From contig CAZQJQ010000022.1 in the NCBI GenBank assembly GCA_964593045.1, positions 1 through 22,642 on the forward strand: 22,642 nucleotides of DNA. The letters run 5' to 3'. Of this stretch, positions 1-7,803 are shown piece by piece. Numbering within the stretch: the first letter of the stretch is position 1; each line of letters starts with the position of its first letter. The translations under genes were made by a program, and so were the position numbers. Under the pieces are notes generated by a model. That model saw nothing but the letters and a program-made list of their open reading frames with translations. It was not told where the DNA came from and searched no databases. The DNA comes from JAOAHC01 sp964593045. GTDB taxonomy: Bacteria > Bacillota > Clostridia > TANB77 > CAG-465.

Positions 1-24
1 GGCATTTATTCCAAACTAATATCT

Positions 25-60
25 AACCCTGCTTATATAAGCAGGGTTCTTTTTTTATTT
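25..60 (+). terminator. Rho-independent terminator pointing rightward
   Basis: A perfect 10-bp inverted repeat (arms 25-34 and 39-48, AACCCTGCTT / AAGCAGGGTT, loop ATAT) is followed on the plus strand by a T-rich tail at 49-60. On the minus strand no T-run follows the stem. It therefore looks like the terminator of a plus-strand gene lying to the left of the window and converging on the Tad-like operon. It may also stop minus-strand transcription weakly, since no other terminator is seen after the gene ending at 75. Confidence 0.8.
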
Positions 61-74
61 TATTTTTGTTTTTT

Positions 75-1475
75 CTATTCTGCTGATATATTTGAATCAC
101 TGCTTAAAATTGATGTTGCAAAGTTTTCATTACAAAAATACAATGTTTCAAATTGTGTACCCATTAACATTTTTGAATCTACATATATTGAAAATTTACT
201 TCCGTTATATGTTATTGTTTTACCTGAATCTTCATCAAATATAAATAAGTTTTTATTTGTGTCTGAACTTATAACCTCTATATCTATTTTTGTTCTTACC
301 CTATAATTTATACCATCAAAGTAGACTACAGGAAACTGAGCACTTGCACTTCCTTTTGTTACTATTTTATTTTGTTTTACATATTCTACATATTTATTTG
401 CTTCTTCTGTACTTAATGTATATACTGAATTCTTTTCTATACTTTTTTTAAATTTTGTTGCATCTATTGTGGTATAATCTATGTTAAGTATTGTATTATA
501 GTAGCTTTCTACTATATCTCCTATTGCTGAATAATATTCTTTTTTAAATGAATATATTTTTATTGGATTTGCTGATGTAGTTCCTCCTGTTTGTGTAAAA
601 AACGGATACTCGTATATTGTTTTATCAACTGTTGCAAGTGTATATGGATATTCACTTGCATTACTTGGTATTTTTTCTGGATTTATGTTTATTTTTTCTC
701 CGTTTACTGTCATAGTACTATATTTTTCTGCAATTTTAACTGCTAGTTCATTTAACATTCCTTTGCATGCTTTATTATTTACTTTTATTTTTTCTTTACT
801 ATTTTCTAATATTCCTGTTGATACTAAGTCAGCAAGTGAATCTCTTAGACCTGTCTCTAATTTTTTTATGTTTTTGTATGTTGGTGTAGTTGATGTATCT
901 AAATCTATATCAAGTAATACTGTTTTTGCTGTAACAAAATATGTGATTATATCTCCATATGTTGCTTTATCATCTAGATTTTCTTTTGTTATTTCATCTT
1001 GTCCAATTATTCCTTTATCTTTTGCATATTTTATCCATATTGAATTTGTATATGGTTCTTCCTCATCAAATGCAAACCTACTTATGTCAGATGTATTTAA
1101 AAGTACGCCTATTATTACTTTTATTGCTTCTGATTTTGTAACAGTTTCTTCTGTTGTTGCCAAACCATTGTCATATAGTTTATTAAATACATATGTATTC
1201 ATTTTTTCTTCATATTGTGTATATTTTGAATAGTCTATTCTATTTACATATAGATATATTCCTACTACTGCTCCTATTAATAAAAGTAATGCAAGAATTA
1301 TAACCAACAACTTTTTGTTTATTTTTATTTTCTTTTTTTCTTTTTTCTTTTTTGGTTCATTTTTCTTTTCATATGCTGGTATAAATGTTTCTTTTGTTTC
1401 TTTTTTTGTTTTTTTACTTTCTTCTTGTTTTTTTTCATTTAAATTTTCTTCTTTTTTAATTTCTTCGTTTTCCAT
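75..1475 (-). CDS. Membrane protein with charged tail and SLH-like region
   Basis: Last gene of the Tad-like operon, 466 residues. Residues 1-55 are extremely rich in Lys and Glu and should be cytoplasmic. Residues 56-77 form one transmembrane segment, and the remaining ~390 residues should face outward. Residues ~105-195 read like a decayed pair of S-layer-homology repeats: TKSEAIKVIIGVLL, then IWIKYAKDKGIIG about 30 residues on, then an ATYGDIITY stretch. The rest matches no family I know. The start ATG has a strong AGGTGGAGGT site just upstream, and only 17 bases separate it from the stop of the preceding gene, so it is co-transcribed. SLH domains bind secondary wall polymers; a membrane-anchored copy could dock the machine to the wall. 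That role is inference, and the SLH call is tentative. Confidence 0.75.
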   Translation of the reverse strand: MENEEIKKEENLNEKKQEESKKTKKETKETFIPAYEKKNEPKKKKEKKKIKINKKLLVIILALLLLIGAVVGIYLYVNRIDYSKYTQYEEKMNTYVFNKLYDNGLATTEETVTKSEAIKVIIGVLLNTSDISRFAFDEEEPYTNSIWIKYAKDKGIIGQDEITKENLDDKATYGDIITYFVTAKTVLLDIDLDTSTTPTYKNIKKLETGLRDSLADLVSTGILENSKEKIKVNNKACKGMLNELAVKIAEKYSTMTVNGEKININPEKIPSNASEYPYTLATVDKTIYEYPFFTQTGGTTSANPIKIYSFKKEYYSAIGDIVESYYNTILNIDYTTIDATKFKKSIEKNSVYTLSTEEANKYVEYVKQNKIVTKGSASAQFPVVYFDGINYRVRTKIDIEVISSDTNKNLFIFDEDSGKTITYNGSKFSIYVDSKMLMGTQFETLYFCNENFATSILSSDSNISAE

Positions 1476-1492
1476 ACACTACCTCCACCTTT

Positions 1493-2689
1493 TTAAGGAT
1501 TACATACTGGGCAAGGATAGAATCCTTGCAAAATTTGACCTGCCATACTTATTCTTGCTGATGCTGCTTGTTGTTTTGATGTAACATATGTTGGTGTTAC
1601 CCCATTGTGCGTTGATCTTAAATATTCTGGACAGTTTGCATCTTTATGATATAAATTCATTTTGTATTTTGAATTTTCATTTGGTACTGAAAAATAGTAT
1701 CTTGTAACAAGCTCAAGTCTTGATACTCCATATGCTTTTGTATTTAAATATTTATTTCCTACTGATAATCCTTGTACAAATGCAAGAATTCCTACATTGT
1801 CTACACTATCTGATAGTTCTTCTTCTGTTGTTGCTGGAAATGTAAAGTTATATGTTATTCCTGCACTTCTTGCATATGAGTTATGCCTATTTACTGCATA
1901 TGCAAGTTGCTCTTCTATTGTATTTACGATTATCTGTTTTCTTATTTCTGTTAGTTTATTTACAACTTTTCTTTTAAGTGATGAATTTGAAATTCCTCCT
2001 ACTAAATCTGAGTTATTATTTGAATCTGAAATATAGAAACCTTTTACTGTAAGTTCATTTTTAACTACAGTTCCACCACTTTTATATGTACTTCCTCTAT
2101 GTGTTATATAATCATCCATTGTAAATTCAACTGTATGTGCTGACACAAGTTCATAACCATCTAGAGCACTTTCTCCTTCTCCTTCTCCTATCATTTTATA
2201 TGTTGAATTCTGTTTATATATACTATATGAATATGTATAATAGGTTTTTGGCTTTAATACATGTTCTATAACTGTTTGTTCATTTCCATTTTCCTTTTTT
2301 TTAAATTGTTCTATTGAAGAAATTTGTACTCCGTTATAGTCTATTATAGCGACAACAGGAACAAACATCTGTAAATAATGTTCTGCCGAAGAGTTTCCTT
2401 TTATATTAAAATTATTGTATAATGAATCAAAGAATGTATCAACAGCAACTTGCGCATTAACACTTACTTTTTTATCTTCTGTTCCAGAATATCCATAGTC
2501 TATTTCTTTATCTGTATTTTCAACTTGTTTCATTGATTCTGTTGCAGATGATATTGCGGTATCTATAAGTTTTTTATAGTACATTTCTTGTTCCATTGCT
2601 TTTATATTAAATGATACGTTTATATACACTACTATTATTATAGGTAAAGTAACACCTAAAAATACTAATGCCAAATCTGTTAGTTTCAC
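1493..2689 (-). CDS. TadE-like pseudopilin with C-terminal Cys/His metal motif
   Basis: 398 residues. A very short N-terminus (MKLTDLA) leads straight into a hydrophobic segment at 7-27, followed by a long predicted helix (~28-56) and a large Ser/Thr/Asn/Tyr-rich outer domain. This is the layout of TadE/TadF-type minor pilins. The extreme C-terminus contains LYHKDANCPEYL (H348, C353) and, 39 residues later, YPCPVCNP (C393, C396). This closely resembles the Cys/His pattern (YHxxxCxYL...GYxPCxxC) of Ada-type zinc modules that end many Bacillota secreted proteins. The start is GTG with an AAGGGGTGAG ribosome site. It lies 12 bases after the LamG gene and 17 before the last gene. A role as an exposed minor subunit is inference. 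Confidence 0.75.
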   Translation of the reverse strand: MKLTDLALVFLGVTLPIIIVVYINVSFNIKAMEQEMYYKKLIDTAISSATESMKQVENTDKEIDYGYSGTEDKKVSVNAQVAVDTFFDSLYNNFNIKGNSSAEHYLQMFVPVVAIIDYNGVQISSIEQFKKKENGNEQTVIEHVLKPKTYYTYSYSIYKQNSTYKMIGEGEGESALDGYELVSAHTVEFTMDDYITHRGSTYKSGGTVVKNELTVKGFYISDSNNNSDLVGGISNSSLKRKVVNKLTEIRKQIIVNTIEEQLAYAVNRHNSYARSAGITYNFTFPATTEEELSDSVDNVGILAFVQGLSVGNKYLNTKAYGVSRLELVTRYYFSVPNENSKYKMNLYHKDANCPEYLRSTHNGVTPTYVTSKQQAASARISMAGQILQGFYPCPVCNP

Positions 2690-2701
2690 ATTCTCACCCC
2701 T

Positions 2702-4402
2702 TTATATTCCAATATCTGTAAATGCTTGATTTAAATTTTGTTTTACTTCAGTTTCACTAAGCATTCTTTTATATAATTGTGCTGAATATATTTTACCTTT
2801 AAAATAATAAGGATTAGTACCATTATCCACTTCTGAATCATTTGCATTAGGATTTACTCCTATTGATAGTCTACTGTTACTTCTTTTTATAGTTCTATCA
2901 CTTACATTTACAGTAGACTTCTCAATATTTCCACCTGTTTTATCTTTATTTATTATATATAATCCATTTACAGTTTTTATATAAAATACTGTTTTTGTAT
3001 AATCATTATAATCAAATACAGCTGCTACAGCAATTGGATTATTTACTTCATCTTCAGTCAATTTTATTTTAAAATGATTATATCCTAAACTGGTTGCATC
3101 TCTATTAAATTCAAAATCCAGTTTATATTCTCTATCAACATATTGATATATTATTCCAACTCCACCTGCATTAGGATTACCAAATATATGTTCTTCTCTA
3201 CCTGATGTAGGTTCATCTAGTTTAAATGCTATTTGCATAGTATATGTATCATAAGTCATTGGCTTTCCTAAAATTATTTCACTTTGTATTCCATCCTCTT
3301 CTCCTGCAAGTTGCATATATTGTCCATCTATAGCAGTAGTTGTACCATTTGTAGTAAAATATGATTGAGAACTATTTGCCATATTTACCCACATTTTATC
3401 CCACATAAATTTATTTTCTAAACTAATTATTAATTCATCTCTAATATAATTTGAATTAATCATTTTTAAATCTACTTTTTTTCCTGTCTTTATATTTACA
3501 ATATATACTTTTGTATTTGCAGCTGAGCCATAATGTACGTTTATTATTCCTGGTTCTGTTAATATTACTTCTTTTGTATTATCTACTTTTAATGTTTCCG
3601 TTGAATCACCTGTTGCTGCAGAATAAAAAGTAAATCCAGAACTTGAAGAATTATTAAAATTCTTATCTAAAACTATTTTATATACTCCACCTTGTGTTAT
3701 ATATATATCTGTTGATGTTATGTTTTTTAAATATTCATCACCATTATCATCATTATGTACAATCTCTGATTCTGTATAATATGGATCATCAGGACTTTTT
3801 GTGCTTTTTACTGAAAAGTATACTACATCTGTCTCCTTTGCCAAAAAATCTGCATCCACACTTGCCCATGTGTTGTTTTTTACAACTCCACCATAATTTA
3901 CTTTAATTCTTTCTTTTGTGGAAGTTGGAACTATAAAATTAAAGATTGAGCCTGCCATTGTAGTAGAATCATTCTTTAATTTTACATAGAACTCATCACC
4001 TTCATTTAATTTATATATTCCATCTATTAAAGTTTTACTATTTAAATCAGATTCAACTGTAGTAGATTCTACACTTTGAAAAATTTGAGAGTTATAATCT
4101 ATACTAGATTCTTCAGTATATTTATTTTCATTTTCCGGTGTTGCTACTTTTGTCTTTTTATGTGCCTCAAGTTGTACATCATATATATTACCTGTTGAAG
4201 AAAGTTGAGTTGTATATCTATCGTACATATCTTGATCAACATATCCTGCATTTAATACTTCATCAACAAAGTTAGTTGTTGCTTTAAGTACTACATTATA
4301 TGACATATCATCTTGTCTTTCAAAATAGTTATACAAAGGAAACATTACTGCAACAAGTACAAGTAAAATTATTAATATAACCATACTTAGATTATCTTTC
4401 AT
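2702..4402 (-). CDS. Pilin-like surface protein with LamG-type domain
   Basis: 566 residues. One N-terminal membrane segment (~7-25) follows a six-residue leader. Residues 27-83 (FERQDDMSY..., NFVDEVLNAGY, YDVQLEAHKK) align position for position with the protein encoded at 5297-6127. A second shared block is at 135-176 (GDEFYVKLKN, KVNYGGVVKN). Residues ~358-560 look like a laminin-G/concanavalin-like jelly roll, with the typical closing strand and helix (FKGKIYSAQLYKRMLSETEV). Such domains often bind glycans or proteins, so this is the best adhesin candidate in the operon. The AAAGGAG site lies 13 bases before the ATG, longer than usual, so the start or its efficiency is a little uncertain. 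A 49-base gap separates it from the preceding gene. Confidence 0.8.
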   Translation of the reverse strand: MKDNLSMVILIILLVLVAVMFPLYNYFERQDDMSYNVVLKATTNFVDEVLNAGYVDQDMYDRYTTQLSSTGNIYDVQLEAHKKTKVATPENENKYTEESSIDYNSQIFQSVESTTVESDLNSKTLIDGIYKLNEGDEFYVKLKNDSTTMAGSIFNFIVPTSTKERIKVNYGGVVKNNTWASVDADFLAKETDVVYFSVKSTKSPDDPYYTESEIVHNDDNGDEYLKNITSTDIYITQGGVYKIVLDKNFNNSSSSGFTFYSAATGDSTETLKVDNTKEVILTEPGIINVHYGSAANTKVYIVNIKTGKKVDLKMINSNYIRDELIISLENKFMWDKMWVNMANSSQSYFTTNGTTTAIDGQYMQLAGEEDGIQSEIILGKPMTYDTYTMQIAFKLDEPTSGREEHIFGNPNAGGVGIIYQYVDREYKLDFEFNRDATSLGYNHFKIKLTEDEVNNPIAVAAVFDYNDYTKTVFYIKTVNGLYIINKDKTGGNIEKSTVNVSDRTIKRSNSRLSIGVNPNANDSEVDNGTNPYYFKGKIYSAQLYKRMLSETEVKQNLNQAFTDIGI

Positions 4403-4451
4403 ATACTACTCTACTCTCCTTTCTTTTTAATTATATCAAAGAACCATTAAT

Positions 4452-4901
4452 TTACTCATCAGTTAGTATATTTATATTTATTACAACATTATCACCATTT
4501 TGACTAATATATTCTAGTTTATACTTTTTTTCATAACTTATAACGGATTTTAAATTACTATATGGTAAAGAAGATCCCGACCCATATGTATCGGGTCCAT
4601 CATGTATTTCTATTATATAATTTTTTTCACCACTAGAACTAGTGCTAGTAGTTGAACTATATCTATCTTTTGCAATATAATTATAGTAATATGATATAAC
4701 TTGCGAACCAGTTAAAATTTCATAATTAGACGTTGGTAAGTTTTCTATTAATTGTCCACTTTGTACAGTTGTTTGATATTCATATGCAAGTTCTGAATAC
4801 TTTTCCATTGTTGAAAAAAGAAATATAGTTATTGATAGTGCTGTTATAAATATAATAACGTAAACACCTGTATATAGTGCTTCAAATGCTGAATCTTCCA
4901 T
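4452..4901 (-). CDS. Minor pilin-like protein with TGSQVI motif
   Basis: 149 residues. The short leader MEDSAFEA runs into a hydrophobic segment (9-30), followed by a helix and a small outer domain. Residues 63-69 read LTGSQVI, identical to residues 62-68 of the probable major pilin at 7272-7733. The preceding EALYTGVYVIIFIT matches the KAIMIGVGLFIT of that pilin. The C-terminus (YISQNGDNVVINI) resembles the end of the neighbouring 121-residue protein (LSKNGDNIIIKF). These shared blocks make it a paralogue within the cluster, probably a minor subunit. ATG start with AAGGTGAT ribosome site; 18 bases after the preceding stop. I know no named family for it. Confidence 0.78.
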   Translation of the reverse strand: MEDSAFEALYTGVYVIIFITALSITIFLFSTMEKYSELAYEYQTTVQSGQLIENLPTSNYEILTGSQVISYYYNYIAKDRYSSTTSTSSSGEKNYIIEIHDGPDTYGSGSSLPYSNLKSVISYEKKYKLEYISQNGDNVVININILTDE

Positions 4902-4919
4902 TATATCACCTTCTTTAAT

Positions 4920-5285
4920 TTATTTTTTTTCAAATTTAATTATTATATTATCACCATTTTTTGATAAAGTTGATATATATTTATCTGAATCTTTTATAGT
5001 TCCGCTACTTATTATTATTATTTTAATGTTATCTTTTGTATAAGTATCTCTTGATGTTATATTGCTACCAGTATATTTTCTTACAGTATTTTTAACATCA
5101 ATTCCTAAAAACTCACCATTATCATATTTTTCAAATTCATCAAAATCTATATTTGTATTAGTTTCATAAACTTCTTTATATATATTCTTTATCTGTCCTA
5201 CTGATAAAAGTACACCTGATGTTATTGCTATAGTTATAAATAGGGATACTCCTATCATAATTGCTTTATTTGATAAAAAATCCAC
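4920..5285 (-). CDS. Small minor pilin-like protein
   Basis: 121 residues. The leader MDFLSNKA and hydrophobic core IMIGVSLFITIAI (residues 9-30) nearly duplicate the N-terminus of the major pilin candidate (QKAIMIGVGLFITIIV). The internal motif is LGIDVKNTVRKY at 60-71, the counterpart of LTGSQVIQAVKQYY. The C-terminus ends LSKNGDNIIIKFEKK, shared with the gene that follows in the operon. The start is GTG with an AGGTGG site that overlaps the end of the preceding gene; the stop-to-start gap is 11 bases, suggesting coupled translation. A low-copy pilus subunit is the simplest reading, by inference from paralogy and position. Confidence 0.75.
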   Translation of the reverse strand: MDFLSNKAIMIGVSLFITIAITSGVLLSVGQIKNIYKEVYETNTNIDFDEFEKYDNGEFLGIDVKNTVRKYTGSNITSRDTYTKDNIKIIIISSGTIKDSDKYISTLSKNGDNIIIKFEKK

Positions 5286-5296
5286 TACTTACCACC

Positions 5297-6127
5297 TCAT
5301 TCTTCTTCAAATTTTAAATATTTATATTGCTCATCTTTTACAGAGCCACCATAATTTATATATACTCTACTACTTGTATCTTCATTTCCACCAAGAGTAA
5401 ACATATTAAATAATGATGATGCAATAGTAACATTTGTATTTTGAATTATTACAGTAAACTCATCTCCTACACTCATTGTATAGAAATTTATATATTTATC
5501 TGTTGTTCCTGTTACTCTTGTGCCATATGTTCTTGGAATATATGGCAAAGTCATAGAACTATACATTGAAAAATTAGTGCTTGTCTCATCGCTAGATGAC
5601 TTTTTTAAAATAAGTGGTTCTGTTGTATCATCATCTATTACATCTAAGATCTGTTCTTTAGTATATTTTATCTCTTTCATATCATATGATATAACAAGTG
5701 TACCATCACTTGTTTTGTATTCTTTCCCTTCATACGTTATTTTTCTATTTGGAAGTCCAAGACTATCATATGTACCTTCATCTGTTATATTCGTATTATA
5801 TAACATATAGTCAAGAGTTGCTACCTTTTCTTCACCTGATGAAGTTATTTTATATAAATAAATTGCTGGATAATATTTTTTTGTTATATGTTCTAACTTA
5901 ATATCATATGTGTTATCACTTGCTGCCAAATCAGATACAAATTTATCATACATAGTCTTTGTTAAATATCCTTTGCTTGTGACATTATCAACAAAATTGT
6001 TAGTTATTTTAAGTGCAAGAGAATATGATATATCATCTTTTTTTTCAAAAGAAATATATAATGGTAAAAAGAAAAATATTATAACTGATATTAATACAGC
6101 AAATACTCTTTGTAATACATCTTCCAT
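5297..6127 (-). CDS. Pilin-like protein, paralogue of LamG subunit
   Basis: 276 residues. Membrane segment at ~8-25, then residues 27-84 (FEKKDDISY..., NFVDNVTSKGY, YDIKLEHITKK) align without gaps to the start of the LamG protein at 2702-4402. Residues 221-265 (GDEFTVIIQN, YINYGGSVKD) repeat that protein's second shared block. The two proteins therefore share two modules but differ between them, and this one stops right after the second module with no LamG domain. ATG start with a strong AAAAGGAGGG site. The preceding gene ends 20 bases away, the following one starts 11 bases away. It probably encodes a second minor subunit that could pair with or replace the LamG one; that is inference. Confidence 0.78.
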   Translation of the reverse strand: MEDVLQRVFAVLISVIIFFFLPLYISFEKKDDISYSLALKITNNFVDNVTSKGYLTKTMYDKFVSDLAASDNTYDIKLEHITKKYYPAIYLYKITSSGEEKVATLDYMLYNTNITDEGTYDSLGLPNRKITYEGKEYKTSDGTLVISYDMKEIKYTKEQILDVIDDDTTEPLILKKSSSDETSTNFSMYSSMTLPYIPRTYGTRVTGTTDKYINFYTMSVGDEFTVIIQNTNVTIASSLFNMFTLGGNEDTSSRVYINYGGSVKDEQYKYLKFEEE

Positions 6128-6147
6128 TTCTTTTTACCCTCCTTTTT

Positions 6148-7128
6148 TTAGTTTCTAATTTTTACAACAAGTGCAGGAAATGATGTTGTAGACTGAATAT
6201 ATAAAATATAATCAAATCTAATAGTGCTATTTGAATGAGTTAAATATGTTAAATAACCTAAAGCACTTGTTTTGTTATTAAATAATTGTCCGTTTATTTC
6301 TATAATCGAAAGTGATGTAGTATTTATTGCCTTTCTTACCTCATCTGAAGTTTTATTTGTTTGAGTTGTGGCAGTTCCATTATTAGTTTCATATGGTAAA
6401 CTAGTAATATTATATATATCTATTTTATATCCATTACTTTTTTTATATATTTTATAGCTATAATAATATGCACTACCTTTATTCTCAACATCAGTCTTTA
6501 ATATTTCTTTGCTTGACCTCGTAACTCCATCATAATAAAGTTCTATATAAGGACTATACTCGTTTATTTTGCTTATCATGTTATTCATAGTATAGTTTAT
6601 TCCCTGATCTATTTGTGTCCACTCTTCAACTTCAGGCTCAGGCTCTTCTTCCTCAACTGGAATATTTAAGATTTTTTGTGAAGTAGCTGAAATATTTATT
6701 TCTAGTATATCATCTGTAGTATTATATTCTGTCTCATATCTTGCGTTTGGAAAAGATGATATTTTTTTTGCTACTTTGTTATATAGACTTTCATTATTGT
6801 TGTTTATATCTTCGTACACCGTATTATCAATACTAGGACTACCACTTGTGTTGTCATGAACACTCTTTACATTAATTTTAACAGTTGAATCGTTATAGAA
6901 GTAATTTAATATGTTTATAACTTGTATAGCATCAACACTTGTACTTGATGTAAGCGACTCTTCAATATCTGATCTATATTTAGAAGATATATCTGTTGAT
7001 CCTTTTACAGCTGTTACTGCTATTTGTCTTGATGAGTTATAGAATAAAATAACAGTAGTAACTGTCGCTAAGGTTACAAATATACTAACACCAATCGTAA
7101 GAGCTCTTAAAAAATTGCCCTCTTCCAC
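6148..7128 (-). CDS. Larger minor pilin-like protein
   Basis: 326 residues from the start chosen here. I prefer the GTG at 7128-7126: it lies 8 bases after AAAGGTGG (7144-7137) and gives MEEGNFLRALTIGV, matching the short leaders of its paralogues. The longer reading from 7140 would begin inside that ribosome site. The hydrophobic segment (~9-30, RALTIGVSIFVT) and the SVDAIQVINILNYFYND stretch match the pilin family (KAIMIGVGLFIT and TGSQVIQAVKQYY). A Glu/Pro-rich linker (VEEEEPEPEVEEW) joins two outer domains. Its start lies 144 bases after the major pilin stop, beyond a hairpin, so it is probably made at a lower level than the pilin. Product is otherwise unknown. Confidence 0.72.
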   Translation of the reverse strand: MEEGNFLRALTIGVSIFVTLATVTTVILFYNSSRQIAVTAVKGSTDISSKYRSDIEESLTSSTSVDAIQVINILNYFYNDSTVKINVKSVHDNTSGSPSIDNTVYEDINNNNESLYNKVAKKISSFPNARYETEYNTTDDILEINISATSQKILNIPVEEEEPEPEVEEWTQIDQGINYTMNNMISKINEYSPYIELYYDGVTRSSKEILKTDVENKGSAYYYSYKIYKKSNGYKIDIYNITSLPYETNNGTATTQTNKTSDEVRKAINTTSLSIIEINGQLFNNKTSALGYLTYLTHSNSTIRFDYILYIQSTTSFPALVVKIRN

Positions 7129-7204
7129 ACAATCCACCACCTTTCATGTATATGCTTTAAAAAATATACTTAGGTTTTTCATACACTTTTTAAAACATAT
7201 ATTA

Positions 7205-7252
7205 CAAAAAGGTATATAACCATTTTAAAAAAGTTAATTATATACCTTTTTG
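7205..7252 (-). terminator. Hairpin terminator or attenuator after major pilin gene
   Basis: Perfect 15-bp stem (arms 7205-7219 and 7238-7252, 18-base loop) that starts 19 bases past the stop of the 7272-7733 pilin. Read on the minus strand the descending arm ends in CCTTTTTG, so part of the U-run lies in the stem. No obvious promoter lies between this hairpin and the next gene, so it probably acts as a leaky terminator or an RNA-stabilising end that lifts pilin messenger above that of the minor subunits. Confidence 0.72.
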
Positions 7253-7271
7253 AATATTTTTTAGTTAATGA

Positions 7272-7733
7272 TTAGTTTTTAGTAAATAGTAAGTACACTA
7301 CTGCTCCAGAAGAATCTTTTACTATACTAGAAGTATATTTTGCAGAATTTTGAACATATGCAACATGACCAGAAGTAGTCATCTTACCTATTGCTGTTGC
7401 TGTACCAGTTATCGCTGTTGTAGCTGTAGAAGTTGTAAATGATGAAACTTTACCAAAACTATAAATATTATTTCCTTTTTTAATAAATACTCCAAAATTA
7501 TCCCTAGTGTAATATTGTTTTACAGCTTGTATAACTTGTGAACCTGTAAGTGTTGTTCCATCATATTCTGACGTAAGCTGAGCAATTAAATTATCTGACA
7601 TACTACTTGCTTCACTTGTTCCTTTGTTTATTATGTCTTGTCCTATACCTGTTATTAGCATTACTGCTGCGATTACTATGATTGTTATAAATAATCCTAC
7701 ACCAATCATTATTGCTTTTTGAGCGTTATCCAT
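7272..7733 (-). CDS. Probable major pilin of the Tad-like system
   Basis: 153 residues. The leader MDNAQKA is followed by the hydrophobic core IMIGVGLFITIIVIAAVMLI (8-27), then an amphipathic stretch, the motif LTGSQVIQAVKQYY (62-75), and a small Ser/Thr/Ala-rich, cysteine-free outer domain with many short Thr runs. It is longer than the usual Flp pilin and lacks the G/F-T-L-I-E signature of type IV pilins. The candidate cleavage point is after the KA pair, which is unproven. It is judged the major subunit because it directly follows the platform gene, has the strongest ribosome site of the cluster (AAAAGGAGGG), is flanked by its own leader region and a downstream hairpin, and is the simplest member of the family. 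ATG start. Confidence 0.75.
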   Translation of the reverse strand: MDNAQKAIMIGVGLFITIIVIAAVMLITGIGQDIINKGTSEASSMSDNLIAQLTSEYDGTTLTGSQVIQAVKQYYTRDNFGVFIKKGNNIYSFGKVSSFTTSTATTAITGTATAIGKMTTSGHVAYVQNSAKYTSSIVKDSSGAVVYLLFTKN

Positions 7734-7777
7734 ATTTTTTCCCTCCTTTTAAAATATAAATTTCTAAATATATGTTA

Positions 7778-7796
7778 AATACCTTTTGGTATTATA
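7778..7796 (-). promoter_or_regulatory. Possible internal promoter/operator upstream of pilin gene
   Basis: In the 70-base gap before the pilin gene there is a perfect -10 hexamer TATAAT (7796-7791, minus strand) that overlaps a 6-bp inverted repeat AATACC-TTTT-GGTATT (7778-7783 and 7788-7793, plus-strand spelling). I see no good -35 box at the right distance, so promoter activity is uncertain. The palindrome could be a binding site or a small hairpin. Confidence 0.3.
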
Positions 7797-7803
7797 ACCT
7801 AAG

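Noticed and set aside
685..1233. Plus-strand open frame of 182 codons
   Set aside because: It lies wholly inside the minus-strand gene 75-1475, has no ribosome site and encodes a low-complexity hydrophobic sequence typical of the reverse of AT-rich coding DNA.
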